From positions 1,564,095 through 1,628,094 of the forward strand of contig NZ_LR733312.1 of NCBI RefSeq assembly GCF_902506295.1: a DNA stretch of 64,000 bases. The letters are read 5' to 3'. This DNA is from Luteimonas sp. 9C (GTDB taxonomy: Bacteria > Pseudomonadota > Gammaproteobacteria > Xanthomonadales > Xanthomonadaceae). Each line of letters opens with the position of its first letter. Position 1 is the first letter of the stretch. Position numbers and translations under genes: made by a program. The notes under the pieces were generated by a model. It worked only from the letters and a program-made list of their open reading frames with translations, made no database searches and had not been told where the DNA came from. Below, one piece after another: positions 9,841-20,748 of the stretch.

Positions 9841-11217
9841 TCAACGACCGGTCAGGCCGCCGCCGCTGCGCGAACCCTTCAGGTTCGCCTTCTTCAGCAG
9901 GCTTTCGTACTGGTGCGACATCAGATGCGACTGGACCTGTGCGATGAAGTCCATGATCACCACCACCACGATCAGCAGCGACGTGCCGCCGAAGTGGAAG
10001 GAGCTGCCGAACTCGGCCCGCATGAACTCCGGCAACAGGCAGACCAGCACCAGGTACGCCGCGCCGACTGCCGTGAGGCGGGTCAGCACACCGTCGATGT
10101 AGTCGGCGGTCGCCTTGCCCGGACGGATGCCCGGAATCAGCGCGCCCGACTTCTTCAGGTTGTCGGCCGTTTCTTGGCTGTTGAACACCAGCGCGGTGTA
10201 GAAGAACGCGAAGCCTGCGATCAATGCAGCGAACAGCAGCACGTACAAGGGCTCACCGGGCGAAATCGCCTGGGCAATCCGCTGCAACGTTTGCTGCCAG
10301 CCGCTCGACGAGGTCGCCTCACCGAACCACGTGGTCACCGTTGCCGGGAACATGATGATCGAGGACGCGAAGATCGCCGGGATCACGCCTGCCATGTTGA
10401 GCTTGAGCGGCAGGAACGAGCTCTGGTTCATGTACGCGTTGCGACCACCCTGGCGGCGCGCGTAGTTGACCGTGATCCGACGCTGGCCACGCTCGACGAA
10501 CACCACGAAGAACACCGCCGCCAGCACCACGACCACCAGCAGGATCGCGGCGATCGGGCTCATGTCGCCGCTGCGCAGCGAATCGAACGTGCCCAGTACC
10601 GCGCCCGGCAGACCCGCCACGATGCCGGCGAAGATGATCAGCGACACACCGTTGCCGATACCGCGCTCGGTCACCTGCTCGCCCAGCCACACCAGGAACA
10701 TGGTGCCCGCGGTGAGCGCGACGATCGCGGTCAGCACGAAGCCCATGCCGGGCGCGTAGACGACCGGAATGCCGTTGTTGGCGCCCGAGCTCTGCAGCGC
10801 GACCGCGATACCCGCGGACTGGAAGATCGCCAGCGGGATCGCACCGATGCGCGACCACTGGGTGATCCTGCGCCGGCCCGACTCGCCTTCCTTCTGGATG
10901 GCCTTCAGGCTGGGCACGACCTGCACCAGCAACTGCATCACGATCGAGGCCGAGATGTAGGGAATGACGTTCAGCGCGAACAGGCTGAAACGCGACAGCG
11001 CACCACCGGAGAACATGTTGAACATGTCCACGATGGTGCCCTGCTGCTGTTCCATCAGCTGCAGCATGGCCTCGGGATTGACGCCCGGCACCGGGATGAA
11101 ACACCCGATGCGGTAGACGACGAGCGCACCGAGCACGAACAGCAGGCGCTGGCGGAGCTCGGTGAACTTACCGAGCCCGGCACCAACCCCACCCATTGCG
11201 CTGCCGCTTCGCGACAT
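9841..11217 (-). CDS. secY: Protein translocase subunit SecY
   Basis: A 458-residue channel subunit of the SecYEG translocon with about ten hydrophobic segments. Conserved stretches include [16 protein letters not shown] at the N-terminus, [12 protein letters not shown] (TM2 region) and [12 protein letters not shown] in the large cytosolic loop. It begins 5 bp after rplO and closes the spc operon. The start is the ATG at 11217; a downstream Met exists, but this start fits the spacing. Confidence 0.97.
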   Translation of the reverse strand: MSRSGSAMGGVGAGLGKFTELRQRLLFVLGALVVYRIGCFIPVPGVNPEAMLQLMEQQQGTIVDMFNMFSGGALSRFSLFALNVIPYISASIVMQLLVQVVPSLKAIQKEGESGRRRITQWSRIGAIPLAIFQSAGIAVALQSSGANNGIPVVYAPGMGFVLTAIVALTAGTMFLVWLGEQVTERGIGNGVSLIIFAGIVAGLPGAVLGTFDSLRSGDMSPIAAILLVVVVLAAVFFVVFVERGQRRITVNYARRQGGRNAYMNQSSFLPLKLNMAGVIPAIFASSIIMFPATVTTWFGEATSSSGWQQTLQRIAQAISPGEPLYVLLFAALIAGFAFFYTALVFNSQETADNLKKSGALIPGIRPGKATADYIDGVLTRLTAVGAAYLVLVCLLPEFMRAEFGSSFHFGGTSLLIVVVVIMDFIAQVQSHLMSHQYESLLKKANLKGSRSGGGLTGR

Positions 11218-11222
11218 CCGGC

Positions 11223-11657
11223 TTACTCCTCGACCTTGCCGCCAGCGGCTTCGATCGCTGCGCGGGCACCGGCCGTGGCGAGCACGCCCTTGAGCACGAG
11301 CTTCTTGCTGACTTCACCCTTGAGGACGATCTTCGCGCGCTTGGCGGTGCTGGGCACCAGCTTGGCGGCACGCAGTGCGGCGAAGTCGATGTCACCGTCG
11401 AGCTTGTCGAGCTGGTAGAGCATCACTTCGGCCACGTCGAGCTTCAGCTTGGAGCGGAAACCGACCTTCGGCAGGCGCTTGCGCAGCGGCATCTGGCCGC
11501 CTTCGAAGCCGGCCTTGATCTTGCCCTTGCCCGAACGCGCGAACGAACCCTTGTGGCCGCGGCCCGCGGTCTTGCCCAGGCCCGAACCGATACCGCGACC
11601 GACGCGCGTGCGCTCGGTGCGGGCGCCCTGTGCGGGCTTGAGAGAATTGAGCTTCAT
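11223..11657 (-). CDS. rplO: 50S ribosomal protein L15
   Basis: A 144-residue late-assembly 23S rRNA-binding protein. The Gly- and basic-rich N-terminal stretch ([21 protein letters not shown]) and the [14 protein letters not shown] block are diagnostic. It lies 5 bp from rpmD and 5 bp from secY. Confidence 0.97.
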   Translation of the reverse strand: MKLNSLKPAQGARTERTRVGRGIGSGLGKTAGRGHKGSFARSGKGKIKAGFEGGQMPLRKRLPKVGFRSKLKLDVAEVMLYQLDKLDGDIDFAALRAAKLVPSTAKRAKIVLKGEVSKKLVLKGVLATAGARAAIEAAGGKVEE

Positions 11658-11662
11658 TTCGA

Positions 11663-11860
11663 TTATTCCTCGACCTGGACCAGGTAGTGGACCTTGTTGA
11701 TCAGGCCACGGACCTGCGGGCTGTCCTTCAGTTCACGCACGTCGTTGAGCTTGCCCAGACCGAGTGCTTTCACCGAAAGGCGGTGCTTGGCCTGCGAACC
11801 ACGCAGACCCTTGACCAGACGCACCTTGACGGTACCGCCGGCGGCTTCCTTCTTAGCCAT
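11663..11860 (-). CDS. rpmD: 50S ribosomal protein L30
   Basis: A 65-residue L30 with [23 protein letters not shown]-type conservation; the longest stretch matching the family is residues 12-35. Its ATG overlaps the end of rpsE by 8 bp, so the two are translationally coupled. Confidence 0.96.
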   Translation of the reverse strand: MAKKEAAGGTVKVRLVKGLRGSQAKHRLSVKALGLGKLNDVRELKDSPQVRGLINKVHYLVQVEE

Positions 11861-12386
11861 TGATCAGATCCTCCAGCTTCTTGCCGCGCTTGGCCGCGAT
11901 CTGCGCCGGCGAATGCATCTCGTCGAGGCCGCGGATCGTGGCGCGCACGAGGTTGATCGGATTGCGCGAACCCACGGCCTTGGCCAGCACGTCCTTGACA
12001 CCGACGGCCTCGAGCACGGCGCGCATCGCGCCACCGGCGATGACGCCGGTACCCTCGGACGCCGGCTGCATGAACACGTTCGCAGCGCCGTGGCGCGACT
12101 TGACCGTGTGCCACAGCGTGCTGCCGTTGAGATCGACGGTCTTCTGGTTCTTGCGGGCCTGCTCCATCGACTTCTGGATCGCGACCGGCACTTCACGCGC
12201 CTTGCCGTAACCGAAGCCGACCTTGCCGTTGCCGTCGCCGACGACCGTCAGCGCGGTGAACGTGAACTGGCGACCGCCCTTGACGGTCTTGCTGACGCGG
12301 TTGACCGTGATCAGCTTCTCGATCATGCCGTCGTCGAGCTCTTCACGATCGCGCCCGCGACCGCGGTTATCCCTTTCGTTTGCCAT
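11853..12386 (-). CDS. rpsE: 30S ribosomal protein S5
   Basis: A 177-residue protein needed for translational accuracy and mRNA helicase activity at the entry channel. The S5 double-stranded RNA-binding fold appears as [19 protein letters not shown] and [14 protein letters not shown]. The frame is open 84 bp further upstream, but the ATG at 12386 ([11 protein letters not shown]) fits homologues. The spacer to rplR upstream is 167 bp, unusually long for the spc operon. Confidence 0.97.
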   Translation of the reverse strand: MANERDNRGRGRDREELDDGMIEKLITVNRVSKTVKGGRQFTFTALTVVGDGNGKVGFGYGKAREVPVAIQKSMEQARKNQKTVDLNGSTLWHTVKSRHGAANVFMQPASEGTGVIAGGAMRAVLEAVGVKDVLAKAVGSRNPINLVRATIRGLDEMHSPAQIAAKRGKKLEDLING

Positions 12387-12553
12387 CTGGATTGCCTGTA
12401 TTGATAGAAGGATGTACGGCTCGTGCCGCTTGGAGTTGGAAAGTGCATCGGTGAAACGCGGACGCGGCACAGAAGGCCGCGGGCGTCCGGCACGCCCCGT
12501 GCCGGCAGGTCAGGCGACACCGGACGCGAGGCCCGGTACCGACAGCGTTCGAA
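12387..12553 (-). repeat. Expanded rplR-rpsE spacer with inverted repeats
   Basis: An 8-bp perfect stem with a 3-nt loop lies at 12487-12505 (CCGGCACG-CCC-CGTGCCGG). A competing 8-bp pairing joins 12483-12490 with 12520-12527. No coding potential is seen. Confidence 0.6.
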
Positions 12554-12910
12554 TCAGAACTGCAGACCACCCTCGCGGGCAGCGTCGGCGAGCGCCTTGA
12601 TACGACCGTGGTAGCGGTAGCCCGAGCGGTCGAATGCGACCTTCTCGATGCCCGCGGCCTTGGCCTTCTCGGCGATTGCGCGACCCACCGCGGTGGCGGC
12701 GTCGGCGTTCTTGCCGTTCTTCAGACCGTCCTTGACGTCGGCCTGGGTGGTGTTGGCGGCAGCCAGCACCTTGGAGCCATCCGAATTGAACAGCTGGGCG
12801 TAGATGTGCTGGCCGGTGCGCAGCACCGACAGGCGCGGCACGCCGAGGACACGGATGTGCGAGCGCGTGCTCTTGGCGCGGCGCAGGCGGGCATTGTTCT
12901 TGATGCTCAT
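12554..12910 (-). CDS. rplR: 50S ribosomal protein L18
   Basis: A 118-residue 5S rRNA-binding protein. [20 protein letters not shown] at the start and a C-terminus ending [24 protein letters not shown] match L18. It lies 29 bp after rplF. The 167-bp spacer that follows separates it from rpsE. Confidence 0.97.
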   Translation of the reverse strand: MSIKNNARLRRAKSTRSHIRVLGVPRLSVLRTGQHIYAQLFNSDGSKVLAAANTTQADVKDGLKNGKNADAATAVGRAIAEKAKAAGIEKVAFDRSGYRYHGRIKALADAAREGGLQF

Positions 12911-12939
12911 GATCTTGATCCCCGGGAAGCGGATGGGCC

Positions 12940-13467
12940 TTAGGCCTTCTTGGCTTCCTTGCGAATGATGGTTTCGTCGGAGTACTTCACGCCCTTGCCC
13001 TTGTACGGCTCCGGCGGACGGAATCCGCGGATCTTGGCGGCGACCTGACCGACGAGCTGCTTGTCTGCACCCTGGACCAGGATCTCGGTCTGGGTCGGCG
13101 TGGTCAGCGTGATGCCTTCCGGCGCCTGGAACACGACGGGATGCGAGAAACCGAGCGAGAGGTTCAGGTCCTTGCCCTGCACCGCTGCGCGATAACCGAC
13201 GCCGACGAGATCGAGCTTGCGCTCGAAACCCTGCGACACGCCGTGCACCATGTTCGCGACGATCGCGCGCAGGGTTCCGGTGAGCGGAATCTGCGACGGA
13301 TCATTGGCCGAAAGCAGCGCATTGCCGTCTTCGATGGTGATCTCGATATCCGAAGGCTTGACGAGCGTCAGGGTGCCCTTCGGGCCCTTCACGCTGACCA
13401 GCTCGGGCTGGATGTTGAGTTCGACGCCCTTCGGGAGGGCGATCGGCTTCTTGGCGACTCGGGACAT
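12940..13467 (-). CDS. rplF: 50S ribosomal protein L6
   Basis: A 175-residue protein at the base of the L7/L12 stalk. It shows the two repeated L6 domains, the second with [23 protein letters not shown], and the C-terminal [13 protein letters not shown] signature. It lies 14 bp downstream of rpsH. Confidence 0.98.
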   Translation of the reverse strand: MSRVAKKPIALPKGVELNIQPELVSVKGPKGTLTLVKPSDIEITIEDGNALLSANDPSQIPLTGTLRAIVANMVHGVSQGFERKLDLVGVGYRAAVQGKDLNLSLGFSHPVVFQAPEGITLTTPTQTEILVQGADKQLVGQVAAKIRGFRPPEPYKGKGVKYSDETIIRKEAKKA

Positions 13468-13481
13468 TGTGCGTTACTCCC

Positions 13482-13877
13482 TTAAGCCACGAAGCACAGG
13501 ACTTCACCGCCGACACCCTGCTGGCGTGCCTGCGCGTCGGTCATGATGCCCTTCGAAGTGGAAATGATGGACACGCCCAGGCCGTTGAGGACCTTCGGCA
13601 GCGCGTCCTTGCCGCGGTACTGACGCAGACCCGAGCGCGAGAAACGCTTCAGGGTCTCGATGACCGGACGGCCTTCGTAATACTTGAGGACGATCTCGAG
13701 TTCGGCCTTGGCGCCGTTCTCGGTCACGCGGAAGTCGCTGATGTAGCCTTCGTTCTTGAGAACGGTGGCGATTGCGACCTTGATCTTGGACGACGGCATC
13801 GCCGCAGTCTGCTTGCCAACAGCGGCCGCATTTCGAATGCGGACCAGCATGTCAGCGATGGGATCAGTCATGCTCAT
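13482..13877 (-). CDS. rpsH: 30S ribosomal protein S8
   Basis: A 131-residue primary binder of the 16S central domain; in E. coli it is the translational repressor of the spc operon. [17 protein letters not shown] and the C-terminal [20 protein letters not shown] are diagnostic. The spacer to rpsN upstream is 141 bp and contains an 11-bp hairpin (13978-14005) just past the rpsN stop. Confidence 0.98.
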   Translation of the reverse strand: MSMTDPIADMLVRIRNAAAVGKQTAAMPSSKIKVAIATVLKNEGYISDFRVTENGAKAELEIVLKYYEGRPVIETLKRFSRSGLRQYRGKDALPKVLNGLGVSIISTSKGIMTDAQARQQGVGGEVLCFVA

Positions 13878-13977
13878 GATGATTACCTTCTGAGTGCACC
13901 GATATCCGCTTGCGCGAACACTAGTTTTTGACCCACACGGACGTCGTGCGGGGTACCACGTGAGGGCCGGTATTCTA

Positions 13978-14005
13978 CAGGTCCGGCGCGCGAACGCCAG
14001 ACCTG
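13978..14005 (-). repeat. Hairpin between rpsN and rpsH
   Basis: Arms 13995-14005 and 13978-13988 form an 11-bp stem with one G-U pair and a 6-nt loop on the mRNA, 13 nt after the rpsN stop codon. TAGAAT follows directly. It could be a processing or pausing element; there is no T tract. Confidence 0.5.
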
Positions 14006-14018
14006 CAGGACGACGCTC

Positions 14019-14324
14019 TTACCAGCTGGCCTTGCGCAGGCCCGGCACGTCGCCGCGCATGGTGGCTTCGCGCAGCTTGTTGCGGCCCAGGCCAAACTTG
14101 CTGTAGACACCACGCGGACGGCCCGAAAGCGCGCAGCGGGTGGTCTGGCGCGCCGGCGACGAGTCGCGCGGCAGCTTCTGCAGCTTGTTGACCGCGTCGG
14201 CCTTTTCTTCGTAACCAGCGGTGGGGCTGCTGATGATCTTCTTCAGCGCCTCACGCTTTTCGGCGTGCTGCTTGGCCAGCTTCTTGCGCTTGGCCTCGCG
14301 ATTGATCATGGACGTCTTTGCCAT
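14019..14324 (-). CDS. rpsN: 30S ribosomal protein S14 (zinc-independent form)
   Basis: A 101-residue S14 of the long form, required for 30S head assembly. It has one cysteine only, so it lacks the CxxC pairs of the short zinc-binding type. [18 protein letters not shown] and a C-terminus ending GLRKASW are typical. It is 18 bp downstream of rplE. Confidence 0.97.
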   Translation of the reverse strand: MAKTSMINREAKRKKLAKQHAEKREALKKIISSPTAGYEEKADAVNKLQKLPRDSSPARQTTRCALSGRPRGVYSKFGLGRNKLREATMRGDVPGLRKASW

Positions 14325-14342
14325 AAGTGCTCTGCCTTCGGA

Positions 14343-14885
14343 TCAGTTGCGGAACGGGAAGCGGAAGGCTTCCAGCAGGGCCTTGGCTTCTTCGTTGGTA
14401 CGGGCGGTCGTGGTGATGGCGATGTCCATGCCGCGGATCGCGTCGACGGCGTCGAAGTCGATTTCCGGGAAGATGATCTGTTCCTTCACGCCCATGTTGT
14501 AGTTGCCGCGACCGTCGAACGACCGGCCGGACACACCACGGAAGTCGCGGACGCGCGGCAGCGCGACGTTGACCAGGCGATCGAAGAACTCGTACATGCC
14601 ATTGCGACGCAGCGTGACCTTGCAGCCGATCGGCCAGCCGTCGCGGATCTTGAACGAGGCGACCGACACGCGCGACTTGGTCACCAGCGGCTTCTGGCCG
14701 CTGATCTTGGCCATGTCGGCAGTCGCGTTCTCGAGCACCTTCTTGTTCGCGGCAGCTTCACCCACGCCCATGTTGATGGTGATCTTGCTCAGGCGCGGGA
14801 CCTGCATGATGTTGGCGTAACCGAACTGCTCCATGAGCTTCGGTACCACCTCATCCTTGTAAAACTGTTCCAGACGGGTCGTCAT
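14343..14885 (-). CDS. rplE: 50S ribosomal protein L5
   Basis: A 180-residue protein linking 5S rRNA to the 50S and contacting P-site t[36 protein letters not shown] and the DFRGVS block identify it. The frame extends upstream into rplX, but the ATG at 14885 ([13 protein letters not shown]) gives the standard length and a 10-bp spacing. Confidence 0.98.
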   Translation of the reverse strand: MTTRLEQFYKDEVVPKLMEQFGYANIMQVPRLSKITINMGVGEAAANKKVLENATADMAKISGQKPLVTKSRVSVASFKIRDGWPIGCKVTLRRNGMYEFFDRLVNVALPRVRDFRGVSGRSFDGRGNYNMGVKEQIIFPEIDFDAVDAIRGMDIAITTTARTNEEAKALLEAFRFPFRN

Positions 14886-14895
14886 TTCTGCATCC

Positions 14896-15213
14896 TCAGG
14901 CGTCGAGCGCCTCACCGCTCGAGCGGAACACGCGCAGCGTGCGTCCATCCTCGAGTGTCTTGGTTCCAATGCGCTCGCCCTTGCCGGTGGCAGGGTTGAA
15001 CGGCATCACGTTCGAAGCATGGATCGGCGCTTCGCGCTCGACCACGCCACCAGCCTGACCTGCTTGCGGGTTCGGCTTGGTGTGGCGCTTGACGATGTTG
15101 ATGTTCGAGACGACGACCTTCTCGCCGATCACGCGCACCACGTCACCACGCTTGCCCTTGTCCTTGCCGGCGATCACGATCACGTGGTCGCCCTTCTTGA
15201 TTCGATTAGCCAT
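14896..15213 (-). CDS. rplX: 50S ribosomal protein L24
   Basis: A 105-residue assembly-initiator protein with an N-terminal KOW motif ([17 protein letters not shown] at about 6-22). It lies 14 bp after rplN and 10 bp before rplE in the spc operon. Confidence 0.98.
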   Translation of the reverse strand: MANRIKKGDHVIVIAGKDKGKRGDVVRVIGEKVVVSNINIVKRHTKPNPQAGQAGGVVEREAPIHASNVMPFNPATGKGERIGTKTLEDGRTLRVFRSSGEALDA

Positions 15214-15227
15214 TTTCGTTTCTCCGC

Positions 15228-15596
15228 TCAGAGCACTTCGGGCGCGAGCGAGACGATCTTCATGAACTTCTCGGAACGCAGTTCACGGGTCACGGGCCCG
15301 AAGATGCGGGTGCCGATCGGCTCCTGCTTGTTGTTGAGCAACACGGCGGCGTTGCCATCGAAGCGGATCAGCGAGCCGTCCGGACGGCGCACACCCTTGC
15401 GGGTACGCACCACGACGGCGTCATAGACCTCGCCCTTCTTGACCTTGCCACGCGGAATCGCTTCCTTGATCGACACCTTGATGATGTCGCCGATGCCGGC
15501 GTAACGGCGCTTCGAGCCGCCCAGCACCTTGATGCACATCACTTCCTTGGCACCGCTGTTGTCCGCCACATCGAGGTGGCTCTGCATCTGGATCAT
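15228..15596 (-). CDS. rplN: 50S ribosomal protein L14
   Basis: A 122-residue protein at the 30S-50S interface. [20 protein letters not shown] at the start and [19 protein letters not shown] are diagnostic. In E. coli it opens the spc operon. Here only 15 bp separate it from rpsQ and I see no separate promoter, so S10 and spc are probably cotranscribed. Confidence 0.98.
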   Translation of the reverse strand: MIQMQSHLDVADNSGAKEVMCIKVLGGSKRRYAGIGDIIKVSIKEAIPRGKVKKGEVYDAVVVRTRKGVRRPDGSLIRFDGNAAVLLNNKQEPIGTRIFGPVTRELRSEKFMKIVSLAPEVL

Positions 15597-15611
15597 GGTA
15601 TGCCCTCCTCG

Positions 15612-15872
15612 TTATTCGGCGGCGCGCGTGACGATTTCCGCCACGCGCCAGTTCTTGGTCTTGGACATCGGTGCAATCTCGACGACCTTCACGAGGTCGC
15701 CTTCCTGGCACGCGTTCTCGGCATCGTGGGCGTGGAGCTTGGTCGAACGCTTGATGTACTTGCCGTACAGGGCGTGCTTGACCTGACGCTCCACCAGCAC
15801 GGTGACCGTCTTGTCCATCTTGTTGCTGACCACGCGGCCCTGGACCGTACGCTGCTTCTTTTCGGTATTCAT
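15612..15872 (-). CDS. rpsQ: 30S ribosomal protein S17
   Basis: An 86-residue OB-fold protein binding the 5' domain of 16S r[25 protein letters not shown] and [13 protein letters not shown] are the recognisable blocks. It lies 10 bp after rpmC. Confidence 0.98.
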   Translation of the reverse strand: MNTEKKQRTVQGRVVSNKMDKTVTVLVERQVKHALYGKYIKRSTKLHAHDAENACQEGDLVKVVEIAPMSKTKNWRVAEIVTRAAE

Positions 15873-15882
15873 GGTCGGGTCC

Positions 15883-16071
15883 TTACTTCTTCTGACCGAT
15901 CAGGGTGTTGACGCGCGCAATCTCGCGGCGCACCCGACGGGTGTCGTGCGTCTTGGTCAGCTGGCCAGTGGCCTTCTGCATGCGGAGCGAGAAACGCTCC
16001 TTGTGCAGCTCGAGGAGATGCGACTGCAAATCCTCGACCGACTTCTCGCGGAGTTCCTTGGTCGTAGCCAT
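15883..16071 (-). CDS. rpmC: 50S ribosomal protein L29
   Basis: A 62-residue two-helix protein near the tunnel exit. The N-terminus [19 protein letters not shown] and the C-terminal [14 protein letters not shown] are typical. Its ATG overlaps the rplP stop by one base (TGATG). Confidence 0.97.
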   Translation of the reverse strand: MATTKELREKSVEDLQSHLLELHKERFSLRMQKATGQLTKTHDTRRVRREIARVNTLIGQKK

Positions 16072-16484
16072 CAGCGCACCGTCCGGGTCACGAATTGGGT
16101 GGTGACCGACAGCTTCGCGGCGGCCAGGCGGAACGCTTCACGCGCCACCTCCTCCTCGACACCCTCGATCTCGAAGATCATGCGGCCGGGCTGGATCTGT
16201 GCGACCCAGTACTCGACGCTGCCCTTGCCGGAGCCCATTCGGACTTCGATCGGCTTCTTGGTGATCGGCTTGTCCGGGAACACGCGGATCCACATCTTGC
16301 CGCCGCGCTTGACGTGACGGCTGATGGAACGACGACCGGCTTCGATCTGACGCGCGGTCAGCTGGCCGGTCGCGGTGGACCGCAGGCCGAACTCGCCGAA
16401 GCTGACTGCGTTGCCGCTCCATGCCAGGCCTTCGTTACGGCCCTTGTGCATCTTGCGGTATTTGGTTCGCTTGGGTTGCAACAT
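16071..16484 (-). CDS. rplP: 50S ribosomal protein L16
   Basis: A 137-residue protein contacting A-site tRNA and 5S r[23 protein letters not shown] and the basic [20 protein letters not shown] block identify it; that block holds the Arg hydroxylated in E. coli. It begins 2 bp after rpsC and is coupled to rpmC. Confidence 0.98.
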   Translation of the reverse strand: MLQPKRTKYRKMHKGRNEGLAWSGNAVSFGEFGLRSTATGQLTARQIEAGRRSISRHVKRGGKMWIRVFPDKPITKKPIEVRMGSGKGSVEYWVAQIQPGRMIFEIEGVEEEVAREAFRLAAAKLSVTTQFVTRTVR

Positions 16485-16486
16485 GA

Positions 16487-17227
16487 TTAGTCCCTCGCCT
16501 CGCGCTCGCGACGCGGACCCCGACGATCGCGATCATTGCGATCACCACGATCTCCGCCACGCGGCGTGTCGTCCTGCTTCTCCTGGCCCACCTGGCTGAA
16601 ATCGAAGATCTCGCCCTTGTAGATCCAGGTCTTGATGCCGATGATCCCATAGGTCGTCTTGGCTTCGGCAAAGCCGTAGTCGACGTCGGCGCGGAGGGTG
16701 TGCAACGGCACGCGGCCTTCGCGGTACCACTCCGAACGCGCGATCTCGGCGCCGTTGAGGCGGCCGGCGACGTTGACCTTGATGCCCAGCGCGCCGAGGC
16801 GCATCGCATTGCCGACAGCGCGCTTCATCGCGCGGCGGAACATGATGCGGCGCTCGAGCTGCTGCGCGATCGACTCGGCGACCAGCTGCGCGTCGAGCTC
16901 CGGCTTGCGGACTTCGGTGACGTTGATGTGCGCGGGAACGCCCATCATGTCGCTCACGTCCTTGCGCAGCTTCTCGATGTCCTCGCCACGCTTGCCGATC
17001 ACCACGCCCGGACGGGCGGTGTGGATCGTCACGCGCGCCGTCTTCGCCGGACGCTCGATCAGGATCTTGCTGATGCCGGCGGAGGCGAGACGCTTGCGCA
17101 GCATCTCGCGGACCTTCAGGTCAGCGGCCAGGTACTCGGCGTATTCCTTCTTGCCGGCGTACCACTTGGAATTCCAGTCCTTGGCGATGCCGAGGCGGAT
17201 GCCGATGGGATGAACTTTGTGACCCAT
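16487..17227 (-). CDS. rpsC: 30S ribosomal protein S3
   Basis: A 246-residue protein at the mRNA entry tunnel. [14 protein letters not shown] begins the protein and a KH domain with [12 protein letters not shown] lies near residue 65. The C-terminal tail (after about 220) is highly charged with Asp/Arg repeats, longer than in E. coli (233 aa). It starts 1 bp after rplV. Confidence 0.98.
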   Translation of the reverse strand: MGHKVHPIGIRLGIAKDWNSKWYAGKKEYAEYLAADLKVREMLRKRLASAGISKILIERPAKTARVTIHTARPGVVIGKRGEDIEKLRKDVSDMMGVPAHINVTEVRKPELDAQLVAESIAQQLERRIMFRRAMKRAVGNAMRLGALGIKVNVAGRLNGAEIARSEWYREGRVPLHTLRADVDYGFAEAKTTYGIIGIKTWIYKGEIFDFSQVGQEKQDDTPRGGDRGDRNDRDRRGPRREREARD

Positions 17228-17228
17228 A

Positions 17229-17621
17229 TTACTTGCCCTCTCCCACGACGACGGTGATGTGGCTGGTGCGCTTGAGGATGCGGGTACCGCGTCCCTTCGC
17301 GCGCGCCATGAAGCGCTTCAGCGTCGGACCTTCGTCGACCGTGATGGTGGCGATCTTGAGTTCGTCGACGTCCGCGCCAGCGTTGTTCTCGGCGTTGGCG
17401 ATGGCCGATTCGACGACCTTCTTGATCATGTGCGCGGCTTTCTTGTCCGAGAACTTCAGCAGGCCGACGGCGCGCTCGACCGGCAGACCACGGACCTGGT
17501 CGGCGACCAGACGTGCCTTCTGCGGCGAGATGCGCGCGGTGCGAAGGATCGCGGTGCGCTTGTTGACCTCGGTGCGAGCGCGCTTCTGCTCTTCGAGGCG
17601 GGCTTTCGTTGCCTTGTCCAT
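17229..17621 (-). CDS. rplV: 50S ribosomal protein L22 with N-terminal extension
   Basis: A 130-residue L22 whose beta-hairpin ([20 protein letters not shown]) lines the exit tunnel near the macrolide site. The canonical part begins around [22 protein letters not shown]. About 20 extra, mostly charged residues precede it. The ATG at 17621 sits 10 bp after rpsS, which supports the longer start, and no internal Met exists before the conserved part. Confidence 0.93.
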   Translation of the reverse strand: MDKATKARLEEQKRARTEVNKRTAILRTARISPQKARLVADQVRGLPVERAVGLLKFSDKKAAHMIKKVVESAIANAENNAGADVDELKIATITVDEGPTLKRFMARAKGRGTRILKRTSHITVVVGEGK

Positions 17622-17631
17622 TGTGCGCTCC

Positions 17632-17904
17632 TTACCTGCCCGACTTCTTGTCGCCGCCGTGACCCTTGAAGGTCCGCGTCAACGCGAATTCGCCGAGCTT
17701 GTGGCCAACCATGTTCTCGTTGACCAGCACCGGGACGTGGTTCTTGCCGTTGTGGATGGCGATGGTGAAACCGATCATGTCCGGCAGGACCATCGAGCGA
17801 CGCGACCAGGTCTTGATCGGCTTCTTGGTGTTGGTGCCCGCGGCTTCCACCTTCTTGACGAGGTGGTGGTCGACGAACGGACCCTTCTTGAGTGAACGTG
17901 CCAT
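17632..17904 (-). CDS. rpsS: 30S ribosomal protein S19
   Basis: A 90-residue protein of the 30S head that forms a complex with S13. [20 protein letters not shown] and the C-terminal [16 protein letters not shown] are diagnostic. It starts 6 bp after rplB and ends 10 bp before rplV. Confidence 0.98.
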   Translation of the reverse strand: MARSLKKGPFVDHHLVKKVEAAGTNTKKPIKTWSRRSMVLPDMIGFTIAIHNGKNHVPVLVNENMVGHKLGEFALTRTFKGHGGDKKSGR

Positions 17905-17910
17905 GGTCTA

Positions 17911-18738
17911 TCAGCTCCTGCGATCGCGCACGATGAACTGCTGCGTCCGCTTGTTATGGCGGGTCTTGTAGCCCTTGGTCGGAACGCCCCAAGGAGTAAC
18001 CGGGTGCGGGTTGCCCTGACCGGCCTTGGCTTCACCACCGCCGTGCGGATGGTCGACCGGGTTCATGGCCGCGCCGCGGACGGTCGGCTTGACGCCGCGC
18101 CAGCGCTTGGCACCGGCCTTGCCCAGCTTCTCGAGGCTGTGCTCGTCGTTGCTGACCTCGCCGATCGTGGCGCGGCACTCGGACGGCACGCGACGCACTT
18201 CGCCCGAACGCAGACGCACGGTGGCGTAGACGCCTTCGCGCGACACCAACTGCACGCCGGCACCGGCGGCACGCGCGATCTGCGCACCCTTGCCCGGCTT
18301 CATCTCGATGCAGTGGATCGTCGAACCGACCGGGATGTTGCGCAGCGGCAGCGTGTTGCCCGTCTTGATCGGGGCATCCGAACCGGAGATCACCTGGTCA
18401 CCGGCCTTCAGGCCCTTCGGCGCGATGATGTAACGGCGCTCGCCGTCGACATAGCACAGCAGCGCGATATGGGCGGTGCGGTTCGGGTCATATTCGATGC
18501 GCTCGACGCGCGCCGGAATGCCTTCCTTGTCCCGCTTGAAATCGACGATGCGGTAGTGCTGCTTGTGGCCACCACCGATGTGACGGGTGGTGATGCGGCC
18601 GTGGTGGTTGCGACCACCGGTGTTGGTCTTCTTCTCGACCAGCGCAGCGTGCGGCGCACCCTTGTGCAGATCGGGGTGCACGACGCGGACCGCAGAGCGG
18701 CGGCCGGGCGAAGTGGGCTTGAACTTCATCAATGGCAT
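17911..18738 (-). CDS. rplB: 50S ribosomal protein L2
   Basis: A 275-residue protein required for subunit association and peptidyl-transferase function. The near-universal block [14 protein letters not shown], with the functionally important His, is present at about 224-237. The basic N-terminal [19 protein letters not shown] is also seen. It is 10 bp downstream of rplW. Confidence 0.98.
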   Translation of the reverse strand: MPLMKFKPTSPGRRSAVRVVHPDLHKGAPHAALVEKKTNTGGRNHHGRITTRHIGGGHKQHYRIVDFKRDKEGIPARVERIEYDPNRTAHIALLCYVDGERRYIIAPKGLKAGDQVISGSDAPIKTGNTLPLRNIPVGSTIHCIEMKPGKGAQIARAAGAGVQLVSREGVYATVRLRSGEVRRVPSECRATIGEVSNDEHSLEKLGKAGAKRWRGVKPTVRGAAMNPVDHPHGGGEAKAGQGNPHPVTPWGVPTKGYKTRHNKRTQQFIVRDRRS

Positions 18739-18748
18739 CGGGGCTTCC

Positions 18749-19048
18749 TCAGACCTTCGCGTTCATGACGTCGATCGACTGGCCGTCGGCCAGCTTCACG
18801 TAGGCCTTGCGCCAGTCACCGCGGCTGCCCTGGCGCTGACGGAAGGACTTGTTCTTGCCCTTCACGTTCAACACGTTGACCGCCTCGACCTTGACGTCGA
18901 ACAGCTTCTCGATCGCGGCCTTGATGTCGGCCTTGGTGGCGACCGTCGACACTTCGAACGCGTACTGGTTGGACACTTCCTGCAGGCGCGCGGTCTTCTC
19001 GGACACACGCGGCGCACGGATCACTTCATAGAGCTTGGCGTCGTTCAT
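18749..19048 (-). CDS. rplW: 50S ribosomal protein L23
   Basis: A 99-residue tunnel-exit protein that docks trigger factor and [19 protein letters not shown] and the C-terminal [14 protein letters not shown] fit the family. The ATG at 19048 overlaps the rplD stop by 4 bp (ATGA), and I prefer it to an in-frame GTG three codons upstream. Confidence 0.96.
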   Translation of the reverse strand: MNDAKLYEVIRAPRVSEKTARLQEVSNQYAFEVSTVATKADIKAAIEKLFDVKVEAVNVLNVKGKNKSFRQRQGSRGDWRKAYVKLADGQSIDVMNAKV

Positions 19049-19650
19049 GCCAGCCACTCCTCGATCTTCTTCACCGCATCGGTGGTGATCAGCACGGTAT
19101 CGGCGCCGACCAGCGCGACCGGATCCAGGCCCTGCACGTCGCGGATCTCGACGTAGGGCAGATTGCGTGCCGACAGGTACAGGTGCTCCGAAGCGTCTTC
19201 GGTCACGATCAGCGGGCGCTTGCCCAGATCGAATTCCTTGAGCTTGGCGACCATGCCGCTGGTCTTCGTCTCGGACAGGTCGAACGTCTCGACGACGGTC
19301 AGACGGCCCTGGCGGTTGAGCTCGGACAGGATCGCCGACATCGCCGCGCGGTACATCTTGCGGTTGACCTTCTGCGCGAAGCTGCGCGGCTTGGCCGCGA
19401 ACGTCACGCCACCACCGACGAAGATCGGAGCGGTCAGGGCGCCGTGACGTGCACCGCCACCCTTCTGCTTCTTCGACTTCTTGGTCGTGCCGTTGACTTC
19501 CGAACGGGTCTTCTGCGCCTTGGTACCGGCGCGACCGGCGTTGCGGTAGGCCACGACCACCTGGTGGACCAGGTCTTCGCTGAAATCACGGCCGAAGACT
19601 TCGTCGGAGACCGACAGCTTCGTGCTGCTGTTGTTGATTGCGAGTTCCAT
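19045..19650 (-). CDS. rplD: 50S ribosomal protein L4
   Basis: A 201-residue protein whose extended loop reaches the exit tunnel. In E. coli L4 also represses the S10 operon through its leader, relevant here because the rpsJ leader has a terminator-like hairpin. The basic loop ([20 protein letters not shown]) and [21 protein letters not shown] are recognisable. It is 11 bp after rplC. Confidence 0.97.
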   Translation of the reverse strand: MELAINNSSTKLSVSDEVFGRDFSEDLVHQVVVAYRNAGRAGTKAQKTRSEVNGTTKKSKKQKGGGARHGALTAPIFVGGGVTFAAKPRSFAQKVNRKMYRAAMSAILSELNRQGRLTVVETFDLSETKTSGMVAKLKEFDLGKRPLIVTEDASEHLYLSARNLPYVEIRDVQGLDPVALVGADTVLITTDAVKKIEEWLA

Positions 19651-19661
19651 CGTGCTACTCC

Positions 19662-20315
19662 TTATGCCTTGCTCGACGGACGCACGATCACGTCACCGCC
19701 CGGCGCGCCGGGAACGGCACCCTTGACGGCGATCAGGCCGCGCTCGGCGTCGACCTGCACGATCTGCAGGCGCTGCGTGGTCTGCACGTCGGCGCCCATG
19801 TGGCCGGACATCTTCTTGCCCGGAAACACGCGGCCCGGCGTCTGGCGCTGACCGAGCGAACCCGGCTGGCGGTGCGACAGCGAGTTACCGTGCGTCGCGT
19901 CGCCCATCTTGAAGTTCCAGCGCTTGATCGTGCCCTGGAAGCCCTTGCCCTTCGTGACGCCCTGGACGTCGACGATCTGGCCCACTTCGAAGATGTCGGC
20001 CTTGATCTCGCCACCGACGCTGAAGTCGGCGATCTTGTCGTCGGCCACGCGGAGCTCCCACAGGCCACGACCGGCTTCGACCTTCGCCTTGGCGAGGTGA
20101 CCGGTTTCCGGCTTGTTGAGCAGCGATGCGCGCTTGACGCCTGCAGTGATCTGCACGGCGCTGTAACCGTCGGTCTCGACGGTCTTGATCTGGGTGATGC
20201 GGTTCGGGGTCGCCTCGATCAGCGTCACCGGCACGGACTTGCCGTCTTCGGTGAACACTCGGCTCATGCCGGCCTTGCGGCCGACGATGCCCAACGAATG
20301 AATCTTCGCGGTCAT
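19662..20315 (-). CDS. rplC: 50S ribosomal protein L3
   Basis: A 217-residue early-assembly protein near the peptidyl-transferase centre. [18 protein letters not shown] opens the conserved region. The loop [20 protein letters not shown] includes the Gln methylated by PrmB in other bacteria. It lies 10 bp after rpsJ. Confidence 0.97.
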   Translation of the reverse strand: MTAKIHSLGIVGRKAGMSRVFTEDGKSVPVTLIEATPNRITQIKTVETDGYSAVQITAGVKRASLLNKPETGHLAKAKVEAGRGLWELRVADDKIADFSVGGEIKADIFEVGQIVDVQGVTKGKGFQGTIKRWNFKMGDATHGNSLSHRQPGSLGQRQTPGRVFPGKKMSGHMGADVQTTQRLQIVQVDAERGLIAVKGAVPGAPGGDVIVRPSSKA

Positions 20316-20325
20316 GGTGCGGTCC

Positions 20326-20637
20326 TCAGGTCAGCTTGATCTGGACGTCGACGCCGGCTGCAAGCTCAAGCTTCATCAGCGCGTCAACGGTCTTGTCGTT
20401 CGGGTCGACGATATCCAGCACACGCTTGTGGGTGCGGGTCTCGTACTGGTCACGCGCATCCTTGTCGACGTGCGGCGACGTCAGGATGGTGTAACGCTCG
20501 ATCTTGGTCGGCAGCGGGATCGGGCCGCGCACCTGTGCACCGGTACGCTTCGCGGTCTCGACGATCTCGCTGGCCGAGCGATCGATCAGGCGGTGATCGA
20601 ATGCCTTGAGGCGGATCCGGATTTTTTGGTCCGTCAT
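20326..20637 (-). CDS. rpsJ: 30S ribosomal protein S10 (NusE)
   Basis: A 103-residue protein that doubles as NusE in antitermination. [20 protein letters not shown] and a central [15 protein letters not shown] are diagnostic. The frame remains open about 220 bp upstream through the leader, but the ATG at 20637 matches all S10 proteins. It is the first gene of the S10 operon, preceded by a promoter and an attenuator-like hairpin. Confidence 0.98.
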   Translation of the reverse strand: MTDQKIRIRLKAFDHRLIDRSASEIVETAKRTGAQVRGPIPLPTKIERYTILTSPHVDKDARDQYETRTHKRVLDIVDPNDKTVDALMKLELAAGVDVQIKLT

Positions 20638-20748
20638 GACGGAAATATCCTTGGTTGAAAGAGCGACGGGCCTGCGGCTGGGTGCGCAGAACCCCATTGA
20701 TTCGTGGCTGTCCGAGGCATTCACCCGCGCCCCGGGGCCGTTCCATGC

